Assembly: GCA_002428085.1 (NCBI GenBank)
Contig: DJAA01000069.1
Coordinates: 1 to 29,227 of the forward strand
Source of the DNA: Sulfurimonas sp. UBA6014
GTDB taxonomy: Bacteria; Campylobacterota; Campylobacteria; Campylobacterales; Sulfurimonadaceae
Direction of reading: 5' to 3'
Length of the DNA: 29,227 nucleotides
The notes below the pieces were generated by a model. It searched no databases and was not told the origin of the DNA. It was given only the letters and a program-made list of their open reading frames with translations. This document shows positions 7,304 through 15,370 of the stretch, one piece after another. Each line of letters opens with the position of its first letter. The first letter of the stretch is position 1. The position numbers were made by a program, and so were the translations under genes.

Positions 7304-9403
7304 CTACTCCTTAGTAGTTTCAAATTTCTCAATCAGCTCTTCATCACATTTAGGACAAAACTCATGCTCTCCTGAGATATATCCATGTTTTGGGCACACA
7401 CTAAAAAGCGGTGTGATTGTAATGTAGGGAAGTCTAAAGTTAGCGATGACATTTTTAACCAACAAACGGCATGCTTCAATCGAACTCACTTGCTCTTGCA
7501 AGTAAAGGTGCAAAACCGTCCCTCCTGTGTATTTACACTGAAGATCATCTTGAAGTGTAAGTGCCTCAAAGGGGTCGTTTGTCAAATCAACAGGAAGCTG
7601 CGAAGAGTTTGTATAGTAAATATTATCATCCATTCCCGCTTGAATAATAGAATCACCATAGCGTTTTTTGTCTTCTTTGGCAAATCTATACGTTGTCCCC
7701 TCTGCAGGTGTTGCTTCTAGGTTGTAAAGATTTCCCGTTTCTTCTTGAAACGCAATCATTTTAGCTCTCATGTGATTTAATATTTCAGTAGCAAATTCTA
7801 TTCCTTGCTTGGAGCTAATATCATACCCATCGCTTGTAAAATTTCGAATCATCTCATTGATGCCATTGACGCCGATAGTGGAGAAATGGTTTTTAAAACC
7901 TCTGAGATATCTTTGCGTGTAAGGGTAAAGACCTCTATCGTACATCTCTTGGATAAAAACTCTTTTTTTCTCTAAAGTCGATTTTGCATGATTCATAAGT
8001 TGATCAAGTCGTAAATAAAGAGCTTCTTTGTCACCTTTATACAAAAAGCCGAGTCTTGCCATATTAAGCGTCACCACGCCTATGCTTCCTGTCATCTCAG
8101 CACTTCCAAAAAGCCCGCCACCGCGCTTCAAAAGCTCTCTTAAGTCAAGTTGCAATCTGCAGCACATACTTCTTACATGTCCTGGTTTGTATGCCTCTTC
8201 ATTTGGAACTAAAACGCCGTTTTCATCCCTTTTATATTGGCTACCTACAAAGTTTTGAAAATAAGAGGAGCCAACTTTAGCAGTATTTTCAAACAAAATA
8301 TCGGTATTTTCCCCATACCAGTCGAAATTTTCTGTAATGTTAACAGTGGGGATAGGGAAAGTAAAAGGTTGTCCCGTTTTGTCCCCCTCAGTCATGATTT
8401 CATAATAGGCTCGATTGATTTGATGCATCTCAGGCTGAAAATATTTATAAGTCATGTCTTGGAGATTTTTACATCCACGCTCATTTGCTTTTTCTAAAAG
8501 TTCCTCATCAAAACACTCTTTGAGTAAATGATTTTGTTTTCTTGTTGGAATTTGGTCTTTTAAATCATCGGGAACACTCCAGTCGATGGTAATGTTTGTA
8601 AAAGGGGATTGTCCCCAGCGAGCAGGCACATTTAAATTATAGATGAAACTTCTTATCGCTTTTTTAATATCTTTATAAGAGAGTTTGTCTTTAAAAACAT
8701 ACGGTGCCAAATAGGTATCAAATGATGAAAAAGCTTGTGCTCCCGCCCATTCGCTTTGTAAAATGCCTAAAAAATTTGCCATCTGTCCCAAAGCTTCTCT
8801 AAAATGTTTAGGCGCGTCACTCTCAACTCTGCCGCGAACACCATTGAAGCCCTCATCTAAAACAGCTCTTAAACTCCAGCCAGCACAGTAACCAGTCAAA
8901 CAATCAAGGTCATGAATATGATAGTCACCGTTTCTGTGGGCATAGCCCTCTTCCTTGGAGTAAATTTTATCGAGCCAATAATTCGCTATAACTTTCCCCG
9001 CAGTGTTGTTAACCAAACCCGCATTGGAATAACCTGTATTTGAATTTGCTTTAATTCTCCAATCACTTTTATTGATATACTCTTCGATTGTTTGTGATGA
9101 ATTAATATAGGTTGTATCTTCATCAATAAAGCTCTCTCTTTGCATTTTGTGCATATGCCTGTAGAGAATAAAAGAGCGCATGACTTCGAAATATCGCCCT
9201 TTAAAAAGCTCACTTTCTATATAATCTTGGATATCTTCAACCGCAACAACTCGTTTGCCTTTAAGTCTCTCTAAAACATTAAAAAATATAGCACTATCAT
9301 AGGTTATATGTTCACTTTTGAAGGCTTTTTTTATAGCATCTTCTATTTTAAATGCAGCAAACTCTTTATAGGAACCATCTCTTTTTAAAATATTTTCAAC
9401 CAT
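7304..9403 (-). CDS. nrdD: Anaerobic ribonucleoside-triphosphate reductase NrdD, large part without glycyl-radical loop
   Basis: A 699-residue class III reductase body that makes dNTPs under anoxia. An ATP-cone covers about residues 1-90 (MVENILKRDGSYKEF, later DIQDYIESELF). The ten-stranded barrel follows, with ARWGQSPFTN, a Cys-Cys pair in SMCCRLQL, and a C-terminal zinc-site pattern CPKHGYISGEHEFCPKC. The protein then stops at TAG just where the glycyl-radical tail should follow; that tail is the next ORF. The frame is open upstream to 9487, but those 28 codons come from the structured repeat. ATG at 9403 has AGGA seven bases upstream and gives the family-like start, so I chose it. It is the first gene of the nrdD/tail/nrdG operon. 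Confidence 0.93.
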   Translation of the reverse strand: MVENILKRDGSYKEFAAFKIEDAIKKAFKSEHITYDSAIFFNVLERLKGKRVVAVEDIQDYIESELFKGRYFEVMRSFILYRHMHKMQRESFIDEDTTYINSSQTIEEYINKSDWRIKANSNTGYSNAGLVNNTAGKVIANYWLDKIYSKEEGYAHRNGDYHIHDLDCLTGYCAGWSLRAVLDEGFNGVRGRVESDAPKHFREALGQMANFLGILQSEWAGAQAFSSFDTYLAPYVFKDKLSYKDIKKAIRSFIYNLNVPARWGQSPFTNITIDWSVPDDLKDQIPTRKQNHLLKECFDEELLEKANERGCKNLQDMTYKYFQPEMHQINRAYYEIMTEGDKTGQPFTFPIPTVNITENFDWYGENTDILFENTAKVGSSYFQNFVGSQYKRDENGVLVPNEEAYKPGHVRSMCCRLQLDLRELLKRGGGLFGSAEMTGSIGVVTLNMARLGFLYKGDKEALYLRLDQLMNHAKSTLEKKRVFIQEMYDRGLYPYTQRYLRGFKNHFSTIGVNGINEMIRNFTSDGYDISSKQGIEFATEILNHMRAKMIAFQEETGNLYNLEATPAEGTTYRFAKEDKKRYGDSIIQAGMDDNIYYTNSSQLPVDLTNDPFEALTLQDDLQCKYTGGTVLHLYLQEQVSSIEACRLLVKNVIANFRLPYITITPLFSVCPKHGYISGEHEFCPKCDEELIEKFETTKE

Positions 9404-9430
9404 ACTTTTTCCTAGTCTTTTTAAATAAGT

Positions 9431-9569
9431 GACCTTACGCACTTTTGCAAAAAGAGCGTAAAATACTCTGTAATTCTCGAAAAACAAAGTTTTTCGTAGC
9501 TTTAGGGGGTGGTAGGGATATTTGTCCCTGCCACTAAAACGGACGTGTTCGTTTTAGTGCATAACATCA
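9431..9569 (+). repeat. Structured dispersed repeat, copy 2
   Basis: Same layout as copy 1: hairpin A 9478-9496 (CGAAAAAC/GTTTTTCG), the AGCTTTAGGGGGT strand, hairpin B around 9511-9532 (pairing needs G-T wobbles) and hairpin C (CACTAAAACG/CGTTTTAGTG) ending at 9559. It is the only copy not between convergent genes: it sits 27 bases upstream of the nrdD start, in the opposite sense, between nrdD and the ribosomal operon. The nrdD promoter must therefore lie inside or beyond it. Confidence 0.85.
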
Positions 9570-9720
9570 GTAAATAAGTTGAAAAGTTTAGTGCAATAAT
9601 AATTAAGGCTAAATAACAAAAAATGTCATTTTTTCGTCACTTGAAGTGCTAAAAAAACCAATAAATGAAAATATTGAGAAAAATTAAGCTAACTTAATAA
9701 ATCTTTTACATTCATTTAGC

Positions 9721-9726
9721 TACAAT
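9721..9726 (+). promoter_or_regulatory. -10 box of the rpmJ-rplQ operon
   Basis: TACAAT in the context TTTAGCTACAATTC, preceded by AT-rich sequence. A start near 9733 would give a leader of about 280 bases before rpmJ. The whole gap from 9570 to 9720 shows no other gene; it is AT-rich and includes a short palindrome (CACTTGAAGTG). Confidence 0.5.
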
Positions 9727-9732
9727 TCTCAT

Positions 9733-10011
9733 CCGTTTTGCTGTTTTAACAACGAGCTAGAGTATTTTTACCTTTATATCAAATGTAGAGATAAAAGTAT
9801 TGGCAAACTTAATTGTTCTCAACCGATAGACAAAATCGTGATTTTGTATGGTTTTGTGAGAATACGAGTTGTTTGCCTACAAACAGCAAGCGATAACAAA
9901 ACTAAAGTTCTCAAAGCAGAGGTTGTTCTCTCACCGACAGGTGAAGTTTTAGTGACTCAATAAAATTCCAAATATAGCTGGGATTTCAAGAGATTAATAT
10001 AAAGGCTTTTA
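9733..10011 (+). ncRNA. Long structured leader upstream of rpmJ-rpsM
   Basis: A nested set of complementary segments: TTGCTGTTT 9738-9746 with AAACAGCAA 9881-9889; GGCAAAC 9802-9808 with GTTTGCC 9871-9877; TTCTCA 9816-9821 with TGAGAA 9857-9862; CAAAAT 9831-9836 with ATTTTG 9841-9846 closing a 4-base loop. A further small hairpin, TCACC/GGTGA, follows downstream. Strict nesting points to a folded RNA. In E. coli the leader before rpsM binds ribosomal protein S4 to control the same genes, so an autoregulatory leader is the best guess. A separate small RNA is the alternative. Confidence 0.5.
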
Positions 10012-10125
10012 ATGAAAGTACGTGCTTCAGTTAAGAAGATGTGTGATGAGTGCAAGATCATCAAAAGAAAAGGCATCGTCAGAGTAATCTGCGAAGTTAA
10101 AAAACATAAACAAAGACAAGGATAA
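10012..10125 (+). CDS. rpmJ: Ribosomal protein bL36
   Basis: A 37-residue protein starting MKVRASVKKMCDECKIIKRK and ending KKHKQRQG. The zinc-ribbon residues are Cys11, Cys14, Cys27 and His32, so this is the zinc-binding (C+) form. AAGG lies upstream of the ATG. It is the first gene of the operon, two bases before rpsM. infA, map and secY, which often precede it in bacteria, are not in the window. Confidence 0.97.
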   Translation: MKVRASVKKMCDECKIIKRKGIVRVICEVKKHKQRQG

Positions 10126-10127
10126 TC

Positions 10128-10490
10128 ATGGCTCGTATTTCTGGGGTTGATTTACCTAAAAAGAAAAGAATAGAGTATGGTCTAACATACATTTACGGTA
10201 TCGGTTTACATGCTTCACGTCTTATTTTAGATGCGACTGGCATTAACTATAACAAGAGAGTTTTTGAGTTAGATGAAGCAGATGTTGCAGCAATTACTGC
10301 TGAGATTCGTGCAAGCCATATGGTAGAGGGTGACCTTCGTAAGAAAGTTGCTATGGATATTAAGGCTCTTATGGATTTAGGTTCATACCGTGGTCTACGT
10401 CACCGTCGTGGTCTTCCATGCCGTGGTCAAAAAACAAAGACAAATGCGCGTACTCGTAAGGGTAAACGCAAGACTGTCGGCGCAGCGTAA
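10128..10490 (+). CDS. rpsM: Ribosomal protein uS13
   Basis: A 120-residue small-subunit head protein that contacts the large subunit and tRNAs. It begins ARISGVDLPKKKRIEYGLTY and has the GSYRGLRHRRGLPCRGQ block and the basic C-terminal tail (RTRKGKRKTVG). It starts two bases after rpmJ. In other bacteria the mRNA just upstream of this gene is the S4 repressor target. Confidence 0.98.
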   Translation: MARISGVDLPKKKRIEYGLTYIYGIGLHASRLILDATGINYNKRVFELDEADVAAITAEIRASHMVEGDLRKKVAMDIKALMDLGSYRGLRHRRGLPCRGQKTKTNARTRKGKRKTVGAA

Positions 10491-10500
10491 GGATTAGGAT

Positions 10501-10893
10501 ATGGCAAAAAGAAAAGCTGTTAGAAAAAAAGTAATAAAGAAAAATATTGCACGTGGTATTTGCCACATTTCTGCATCATTTAACAATACTCTTGTAACAA
10601 TTACTGATGAGATGGGCAACTTGATTGCTTGGAGTTCTGCTGGAAGCCTAGGCTTCAAAGGGAGTAAAAAATCTACCCCATTTGCAGCACAAGCAGCCGT
10701 TGAAGATGCGGTAGCTAAAGCGCAAACGCATGGTATTAAAGAGCTTGGTATTAAAGTTCAAGGTCCTGGTTCTGGTCGTGAGACTGCAACTAAAGCAGTA
10801 GGTGGAGTTGAAGGTATCCGTGTTACATTTATGAAAGATGTTACACCATTACCACACAATGGTTGTCGCGCACCCAAGCGTCGTAGAGTTTAA
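10501..10893 (+). CDS. rpsK: Ribosomal protein uS11
   Basis: A 130-residue platform protein of the 30S subunit with the conserved ASFNNTLVTITDEMGN, GPGSGRETA and C-terminal PHNGCRAPKRRRV blocks. AGGAT precedes the ATG, 10 bases after rpsM. Length and motifs are standard. Confidence 0.98.
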   Translation: MAKRKAVRKKVIKKNIARGICHISASFNNTLVTITDEMGNLIAWSSAGSLGFKGSKKSTPFAAQAAVEDAVAKAQTHGIKELGIKVQGPGSGRETATKAVGGVEGIRVTFMKDVTPLPHNGCRAPKRRRV

Positions 10894-10906
10894 GGAGATT
10901 GACTAG

Positions 10907-11533
10907 ATGGCAAGATATAGAGGTCCAGTAGAAAAAATCGAAAGAAGATTTGGAGTAAGCCTTAACCTAAAGGGTGAGCGTCGTTTAGCTGGCAAGTCAG
11001 CGTTAGAAAAAAGACCTTATGCACCTGGTCAACATGGTCAGCGTCGTAAGAAAGTCTCTGAATACGGTTTACAACTAAATGAGAAGCAAAAAGCAAAATT
11101 TATGTATGGTGTTTCTGAAAAGCAATTCCATGCTATTTTCGTAGAAGCAAAAAGAAGAGAAGGAAACACGGGGACAAACCTTGTTACTTTAATAGAGCAA
11201 AGACTTGATAATGTTGTTTACCGTATGGGATTTGCAACAACACGTCGTTTTGCACGCCAACTTGTTACACATGGTCATTTCTTGGTAGATGGCAAAAGAT
11301 TGGATATCCCTTCTTACCGTGTTCAACCAGGTCAAAAAATAGAAGTTCGTGAAGCAAGTAAAAAAAATGTACAAATTGTTCGTGCTATAGAGCTAACGAA
11401 TCAAACTGGCCTAGCTCCATGGGTAGATATTGATGCTGAAAAAGTTTTCGGTATTTTTACCCGTTTGCCAGAGCGTGAAGAAGTTGTTATTCCTGTTGAA
11501 GAACGTTTGATTGTTGAACTTTACTCGAAATAG
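10907..11533 (+). CDS. rpsD: Ribosomal protein uS4
   Basis: A 208-residue primary 16S rRNA-binding protein. It shows RRFGVSLNLKGER, the RPYAPGQHGQRRKK block and an S4 RNA-binding domain (EQRLDNVVYRMGFATTRRFA, then ARQLVTHGHFLVDGKRLDIP). The N-terminal region lacks the four zinc cysteines found in some S4 proteins, so this is the zinc-free form. S4 is the usual autogenous repressor of this operon, a possible partner for the structured leader upstream. AAGGAG precedes the ATG. Confidence 0.98.
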   Translation: MARYRGPVEKIERRFGVSLNLKGERRLAGKSALEKRPYAPGQHGQRRKKVSEYGLQLNEKQKAKFMYGVSEKQFHAIFVEAKRREGNTGTNLVTLIEQRLDNVVYRMGFATTRRFARQLVTHGHFLVDGKRLDIPSYRVQPGQKIEVREASKKNVQIVRAIELTNQTGLAPWVDIDAEKVFGIFTRLPEREEVVIPVEERLIVELYSK

Positions 11534-11555
11534 TAATTAAAAAAAAGGCGTATGA

Positions 11556-12554
11556 ATGAAAAAAATTAAGACTACTCCACTTACTCCGCGAGAGTTCGAG
11601 GTAGAACAAATTAGTGAGAATGAGGCTAATATTATGGCATTCCCTTTTGAGACGGGTTATGCTATCTCTCTAGCTCATCCACTTCGCCGTTTTTTATTAA
11701 GCAGTTCAGTTGGTTATGCTCCAATAGCTATCAAAATTGAAGGTGCCAAGCATGAGTTTGACTCTGTTCGTGGTATGCTTGAAGATATTTCAGATTTTAT
11801 TTTAAATCTAAAAGAGATTCGCTTCAAACTCAATGGTGGTGCTACCGAAGCAGAAATCAATTATAGATTTACTGGTCCTTGTACAATTACAGGTGCAGAT
11901 TTAAACTCTAGTGAGGTAGAAATCGTAACACCTCACATGCATTTGGCAATACTTAATGAAGATTCATCTTTAAATTTTTCAATCAAAATTGCACAAGGTA
12001 TTGGTTATGTGGCAAGCGAAGATACACATGATGAACTAGAAGATGGGTATATAGCACTTGATGCATACTTTACTCCTGTTCGAAGTGCAACATATACAAT
12101 TGAGAACATTCTTGTTGAAGATAACCCTAACTTTGAAAGAGTGATTATGAATATTAGAACTGATGGGCAAATTTCCCCATTAGATGCATTTAGAAACTCA
12201 TTGGAAGTTATGTACGCACAACTTGCAGTTTTTAATAGCGAAATCAGCATCAAAGCTCCTCTAGCAATCGAAAGAGCAGAAGAAAATCCTGATTTAAAAA
12301 AATTAACTGCTAATATTGATAGTCTTGGATTAAGTGCACGTAGTTTTAACTGCCTTGACCGTTCAAATATCAAATTAGTTGGTGAAATTGTACTTATGAG
12401 TACAAATGATTTAAAAAATGTTAAAAATTTAGGTAAAAAGTCATACGATGAAATCGTAGACAAAATACAAGAGTTTGGTTTTGCCGTTGGTGCAGATCTA
12501 GCAGATGATGTTGTAACAGCATTAAAAAAGAAAATAGAAGCTAAAGAAGCTTAA
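11556..12554 (+). CDS. rpoA: RNA polymerase alpha subunit
   Basis: A 332-residue subunit that dimerises to nucleate RNA polymerase. The N-terminal domain has ETGYAISLAHPLRRFLLSS. The C-terminal domain (about residues 250-320), which contacts UP elements and activators, has LGLSARSFNCLDRSNI and KNVKNLGKKSYDEI. The chosen ATG at 11556 follows AAGG; an out-of-frame ATG lies four bases earlier. It stands between rpsD and rplQ as in most bacteria. Confidence 0.98.
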   Translation: MKKIKTTPLTPREFEVEQISENEANIMAFPFETGYAISLAHPLRRFLLSSSVGYAPIAIKIEGAKHEFDSVRGMLEDISDFILNLKEIRFKLNGGATEAEINYRFTGPCTITGADLNSSEVEIVTPHMHLAILNEDSSLNFSIKIAQGIGYVASEDTHDELEDGYIALDAYFTPVRSATYTIENILVEDNPNFERVIMNIRTDGQISPLDAFRNSLEVMYAQLAVFNSEISIKAPLAIERAEENPDLKKLTANIDSLGLSARSFNCLDRSNIKLVGEIVLMSTNDLKNVKNLGKKSYDEIVDKIQEFGFAVGADLADDVVTALKKKIEAKEA

Positions 12555-12567
12555 AGAGGATTTACAG

Positions 12568-12918
12568 ATGAGACATCGTCATGGATACCGTAAACTAGGT
12601 CGTACAAGCTCACACCGTGCAGCATTGCTTATGAACCTCAGTATTTCGTTAATCGAACATGGAAAAATAGAAACAACTATTGAAAAGGCAAAAGAACTCG
12701 CTTCTTATGTTGAAAAACTTATCACAACAGCTGGTAAGAATGACTCAAACGCTCATAAAGCAGTGTTTGCAGCGCTTCGAAGTAAAGAAGCTACTAAAAA
12801 ATTAGTCAATGAGATAGCTCCTAAGTATGTAGAGCGTCCAGGTGGTTATACGAGAATTAATAGAACTCGTATTCGTCGCGGTGATGCAACCACTATGGCA
12901 TTTATCGAACTCGTATAG
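12568..12918 (+). CDS. rplQ: Ribosomal protein bL17
   Basis: A 116-residue large-subunit protein starting MRHRHGYRKLGRTSSHRAAL, with GGYTRINRTRIRRGDATTMA near its end. AGAGGA precedes the ATG, 14 bases after rpoA. It is the last gene of the operon and is followed directly by a strong terminator. Confidence 0.98.
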   Translation: MRHRHGYRKLGRTSSHRAALLMNLSISLIEHGKIETTIEKAKELASYVEKLITTAGKNDSNAHKAVFAALRSKEATKKLVNEIAPKYVERPGGYTRINRTRIRRGDATTMAFIELV

Positions 12919-12923
12919 TTTTA

Positions 12924-12966
12924 TATAAAGATTGAAACCTCGGTTTCTTTCTTTATACCTTTTTTT
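12924..12966 (+). terminator. Rho-independent terminator of the ribosomal operon
   Basis: Arms TATAAAG (12924-12930) and CTTTATA (12951-12957) enclose a second stem, GAAACC with GGTTTC, and are followed by a run of seven T (12960-12966). It begins six bases after the rplQ stop. The rest of the gap to 13197 holds no gene that I can see; TATGAT at 13178-13183 is a likely -10 for the next operon, and TTTGTC/GACAAA arms lie just upstream of it. Confidence 0.85.
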
Positions 12967-13197
12967 ACAAATCTTCAAAAAATTTCCCAACCCAAATTTT
13001 ATAACTCATTGCTGATTTTAAAAAATTCTCCCCTATAGAAGATTTATGATTGACACTTCACGCAAGAAAGCCATGAAAAGAGAGACTTTCTTTGTCAGAG
13101 TACAATAGAAAAACATAGTTATATTTTTTATGACTTGTTAAGCGATTTTGTCCTATTTTATGACAAATAAATAATTATATGATTTTAAAGGATAGTA

Positions 13198-13473
13198 ATG
13201 ATTCCATTTTCTGATGAAGAATTAATGAACCCAGTTATGAATGTCATAGCCAAGGTGCGTCCATCTTTGGCTCTTGATGGGGGGGATATTGATTTTATTA
13301 CAGTGAAAAATGCTAAAGTATATGTTCAACTCAAAGGTGCATGTATAGGGTGTTCAAGTAGTGGCAACACATTAAAATACGGAGTAGAGAGACAACTTCG
13401 AATGGATATTCATCCAGAACTTTGTGTTGTAAATGTTCCTGTTGGTATGGAAAACGATATAGATAATTTATAG
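13198..13473 (+). CDS. NifU C-terminal-domain-like Fe-S scaffold/carrier
   Basis: A 91-residue stand-alone NifU C-terminal (Nfu) domain. The cluster-binding pair is C49-x2-C52 in GACIGCSSSGNTLK, preceded by the usual ALDGGDIDF block. Such proteins carry Fe-S clusters to apoproteins in the cytoplasm. It is first in a three-gene run with a TPR-like protein and murE; AAGGAT lies upstream of the ATG and a -10-like TATGAT at 13178-13183. There is no functional tie to cell-wall synthesis that I can name. Confidence 0.9.
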   Translation: MIPFSDEELMNPVMNVIAKVRPSLALDGGDIDFITVKNAKVYVQLKGACIGCSSSGNTLKYGVERQLRMDIHPELCVVNVPVGMENDIDNL

Positions 13474-13485
13474 TAAAGTAATAGA

Positions 13486-14073
13486 ATGGGCACTATAAGT
13501 AAATATAAAATATTATCACAAGCCAATGACAGCTTCTCAAAGTCAGAGTATAAAAGTGCATTGGAGCAATTTGCAATGGTTTTGCAGAATTATCCCAATT
13601 CAAAAGAGGCCTATAACGGTGTCATACTTTCGGAAATGGCATTAAGTGGGGAAGGTGGTGCAGAGGCACTTTTTGATTATTATGAGATATTAAAAGAGAG
13701 CGATAAAGAAGAGGCAGATGAGATTATGAATGAAATACTCCATAATCTTGATGGAAGCTTAGAAAGACTCAGTGAAGTTTTCGCTGAACCTTTGCGAAAT
13801 AGACTTGAATTTGAAGATGGAATTCTTTACCAAGATTTTAAAGAAATCATCGAGAGTGGCAAGAGCTTTAAAGAGACATTTGAAAATATTATGTTTTCTA
13901 CTCGTGTCATCATCACAAAAAAAGAAGATTTCATAGATTTCTTGGATAATCTAATAGAGCATGGATTTGCAGAGATGGCGCTTACATATCTTGAGAATGC
14001 ACTCAGTGTTTATCCGAGCGATGCTTTACTTAAAAAATTGCTCAAAAAATTGGCTAGAGGAAGTAAACATTGA
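13486..14073 (+). CDS. TPR-like protein of unknown function
   Basis: A 195-residue soluble acidic helical protein. Residues 8-40 (ANDSFSKSEYKSALEQFAMV, then LQNYPNSKEAYNG) read as a tetratricopeptide repeat, and the end (AEMALTYLENALSVYPSDAL) reads as another. The central part, EEADEIMNEILHNLDGS onward, is helical without a known motif. No signal peptide is visible. The stop overlaps the murE TTG by four bases, so the two are coupled. It is likely a protein-interaction adaptor; the partner is unknown. Confidence 0.75.
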   Translation: MGTISKYKILSQANDSFSKSEYKSALEQFAMVLQNYPNSKEAYNGVILSEMALSGEGGAEALFDYYEILKESDKEEADEIMNEILHNLDGSLERLSEVFAEPLRNRLEFEDGILYQDFKEIIESGKSFKETFENIMFSTRVIITKKEDFIDFLDNLIEHGFAEMALTYLENALSVYPSDALLKKLLKKLARGSKH

Positions 14074-15365
14074 AAATTGAGTTGCCAAATCAAAAGTATC
14101 TGTATGTAAGTGAAAATTCAAACGAATGTGATGAAAATACTGCTTTTGTCCAAACGACACAAAATGAAAAATATCTTCAAAACGCCAAAGACAACCATGC
14201 CCACTCTATCATAAAAGTGGCAGACATAGCAGAGCTTTTTGGTGTAGATAAAATAAAAATCATCGGTATAACTGGCACAAACGGCAAAACAACTACAGCG
14301 AGTGCAATGTATTCATTTTTGCTTGACTTAGGCTATAAAGTCGCTATGCAAGGGACCCGCGGGCTATTTATGAATGATGAAATAGTAGAGGGAAAATCGC
14401 TGACAACCCCCTCTGTGCTTACTACTTATAAACATATTTACCAAGCAGTTTTAGCAGGATGTGAATTTTTTATCATGGAAGTAAGCTCTCATGCAATTGT
14501 ACAAAAAAGAGTTGAAGGGCTCAATTTTGAACTTAAAATTTTAACAAACATCACCCAAGATCACTTAGATTTTCATAAAACATTAGAAGAGTACACCTCT
14601 GTAAAAAACAGTTTTTTTCAAGACGCAGGCAAGAAACTCATCAATAAAGATGAGCCAAAAGCCTCTTTCAACATCAAAAATACTTTTACTTACGGGATAG
14701 AAAACCCTGCGACCTATAGACTTATGGCATACTCGCTCAATGATGCTTCAAGCGGAATTATCCAACATTTTCAACAAATTGTCCCCTTCACTGCCTCCCT
14801 TCATGGATTTTTTAATCTTTATAATTTGATGGCGGCCATCAGCGCTGTTCATATTTTAACTGCAAAAACACTAGAAGAAATTGTAGAAGTTGTTGAAAAT
14901 TTTGCAGGGGTAAGTGGAAGAATGGAACAGGTAAGTTCTACTCCAAATGTCATAGTAGATTTTGCACATACTCCCGATGGTATGCAACAAGTTTTAAATG
15001 CTCTCAAAGAAAAAGAGTTGCTTGTAGTCTTCGGTGCAGGTGGCGATAGAGATAGAAGTAAAAGAGCCCTCATGGGAAGAGTTGCAGCAAGTCTTGCTAA
15101 AAAAATCTACATAACTAGTGATAATCCAAGAAATGAAGACCCAGAATTGATTGCACAAGAGATTCTTTTGGGTATAGAAGATACATCCAATGTCACCATC
15201 GAGCTTAACAGAAGAAAAGCGATTCAAATGGCACTTAATGATCAAGAAGAGTCGCAAGTTGTGGTGATTTTAGGTAAAGGGGATGAAGCCTATCAGGTTA
15301 TATATGACCAAAGTTTCCCCTTCGATGACAGAGAAGTTGTAAGAGAGTTATTACAGTTACAATAA
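14070..15365 (+). CDS. murE: UDP-MurNAc-tripeptide synthetase MurE (meso-DAP adding)
   Basis: A 431-residue Mur ligase that adds meso-diaminopimelate to UDP-MurNAc-L-Ala-D-Glu in peptidoglycan synthesis. It has the ATP loop GTNGKTT (69-75), TPSVLTT (113-119), EVSSHA (137-142) and DNPRNEDP (351-358), the last being the motif that selects meso-DAP over lysine. The N-terminal UDP-binding domain is shorter than in E. coli MurE (about 495 residues), which is usual in Campylobacterota. The start is TTG with GAGGAAG upstream. It ends convergent with the lipoprotein gene, five bases away, with no visible terminator between. Confidence 0.95.
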   Translation: MKIELPNQKYLYVSENSNECDENTAFVQTTQNEKYLQNAKDNHAHSIIKVADIAELFGVDKIKIIGITGTNGKTTTASAMYSFLLDLGYKVAMQGTRGLFMNDEIVEGKSLTTPSVLTTYKHIYQAVLAGCEFFIMEVSSHAIVQKRVEGLNFELKILTNITQDHLDFHKTLEEYTSVKNSFFQDAGKKLINKDEPKASFNIKNTFTYGIENPATYRLMAYSLNDASSGIIQHFQQIVPFTASLHGFFNLYNLMAAISAVHILTAKTLEEIVEVVENFAGVSGRMEQVSSTPNVIVDFAHTPDGMQQVLNALKEKELLVVFGAGGDRDRSKRALMGRVAASLAKKIYITSDNPRNEDPELIAQEILLGIEDTSNVTIELNRRKAIQMALNDQEESQVVVILGKGDEAYQVIYDQSFPFDDREVVRELLQLQ

Positions 15366-15370
15366 GCTTC

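Noticed and set aside
7295..7306. TAG before the glycyl-radical ORF as a pyrrolysine codon
   Set aside because: A good ribosome site and ATG follow, no pyrrolysine genes are seen here, and this phylum is not known for pyrrolysine; separate translation is simpler.
9404..9487. 28-codon N-terminal extension of NrdD
   Set aside because: The extension is encoded by the structured repeat; ATG 9403 has a ribosome site and gives the expected ATP-cone start.
9721..9963. Open frame of about 80 codons ending in VVLSPTGEVLVTQ before rpmJ
   Set aside because: It has no good start or ribosome site, reads Cys- and aromatic-rich upstream, does not match infA, and coincides with strongly nested RNA pairing; treated as leader RNA.
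12005..12463. 152-codon minus-strand frame opposite rpoA
   Set aside because: It lies fully antisense to a well-conserved gene, is Ser/Leu-rich low-quality protein and has no ribosome site.
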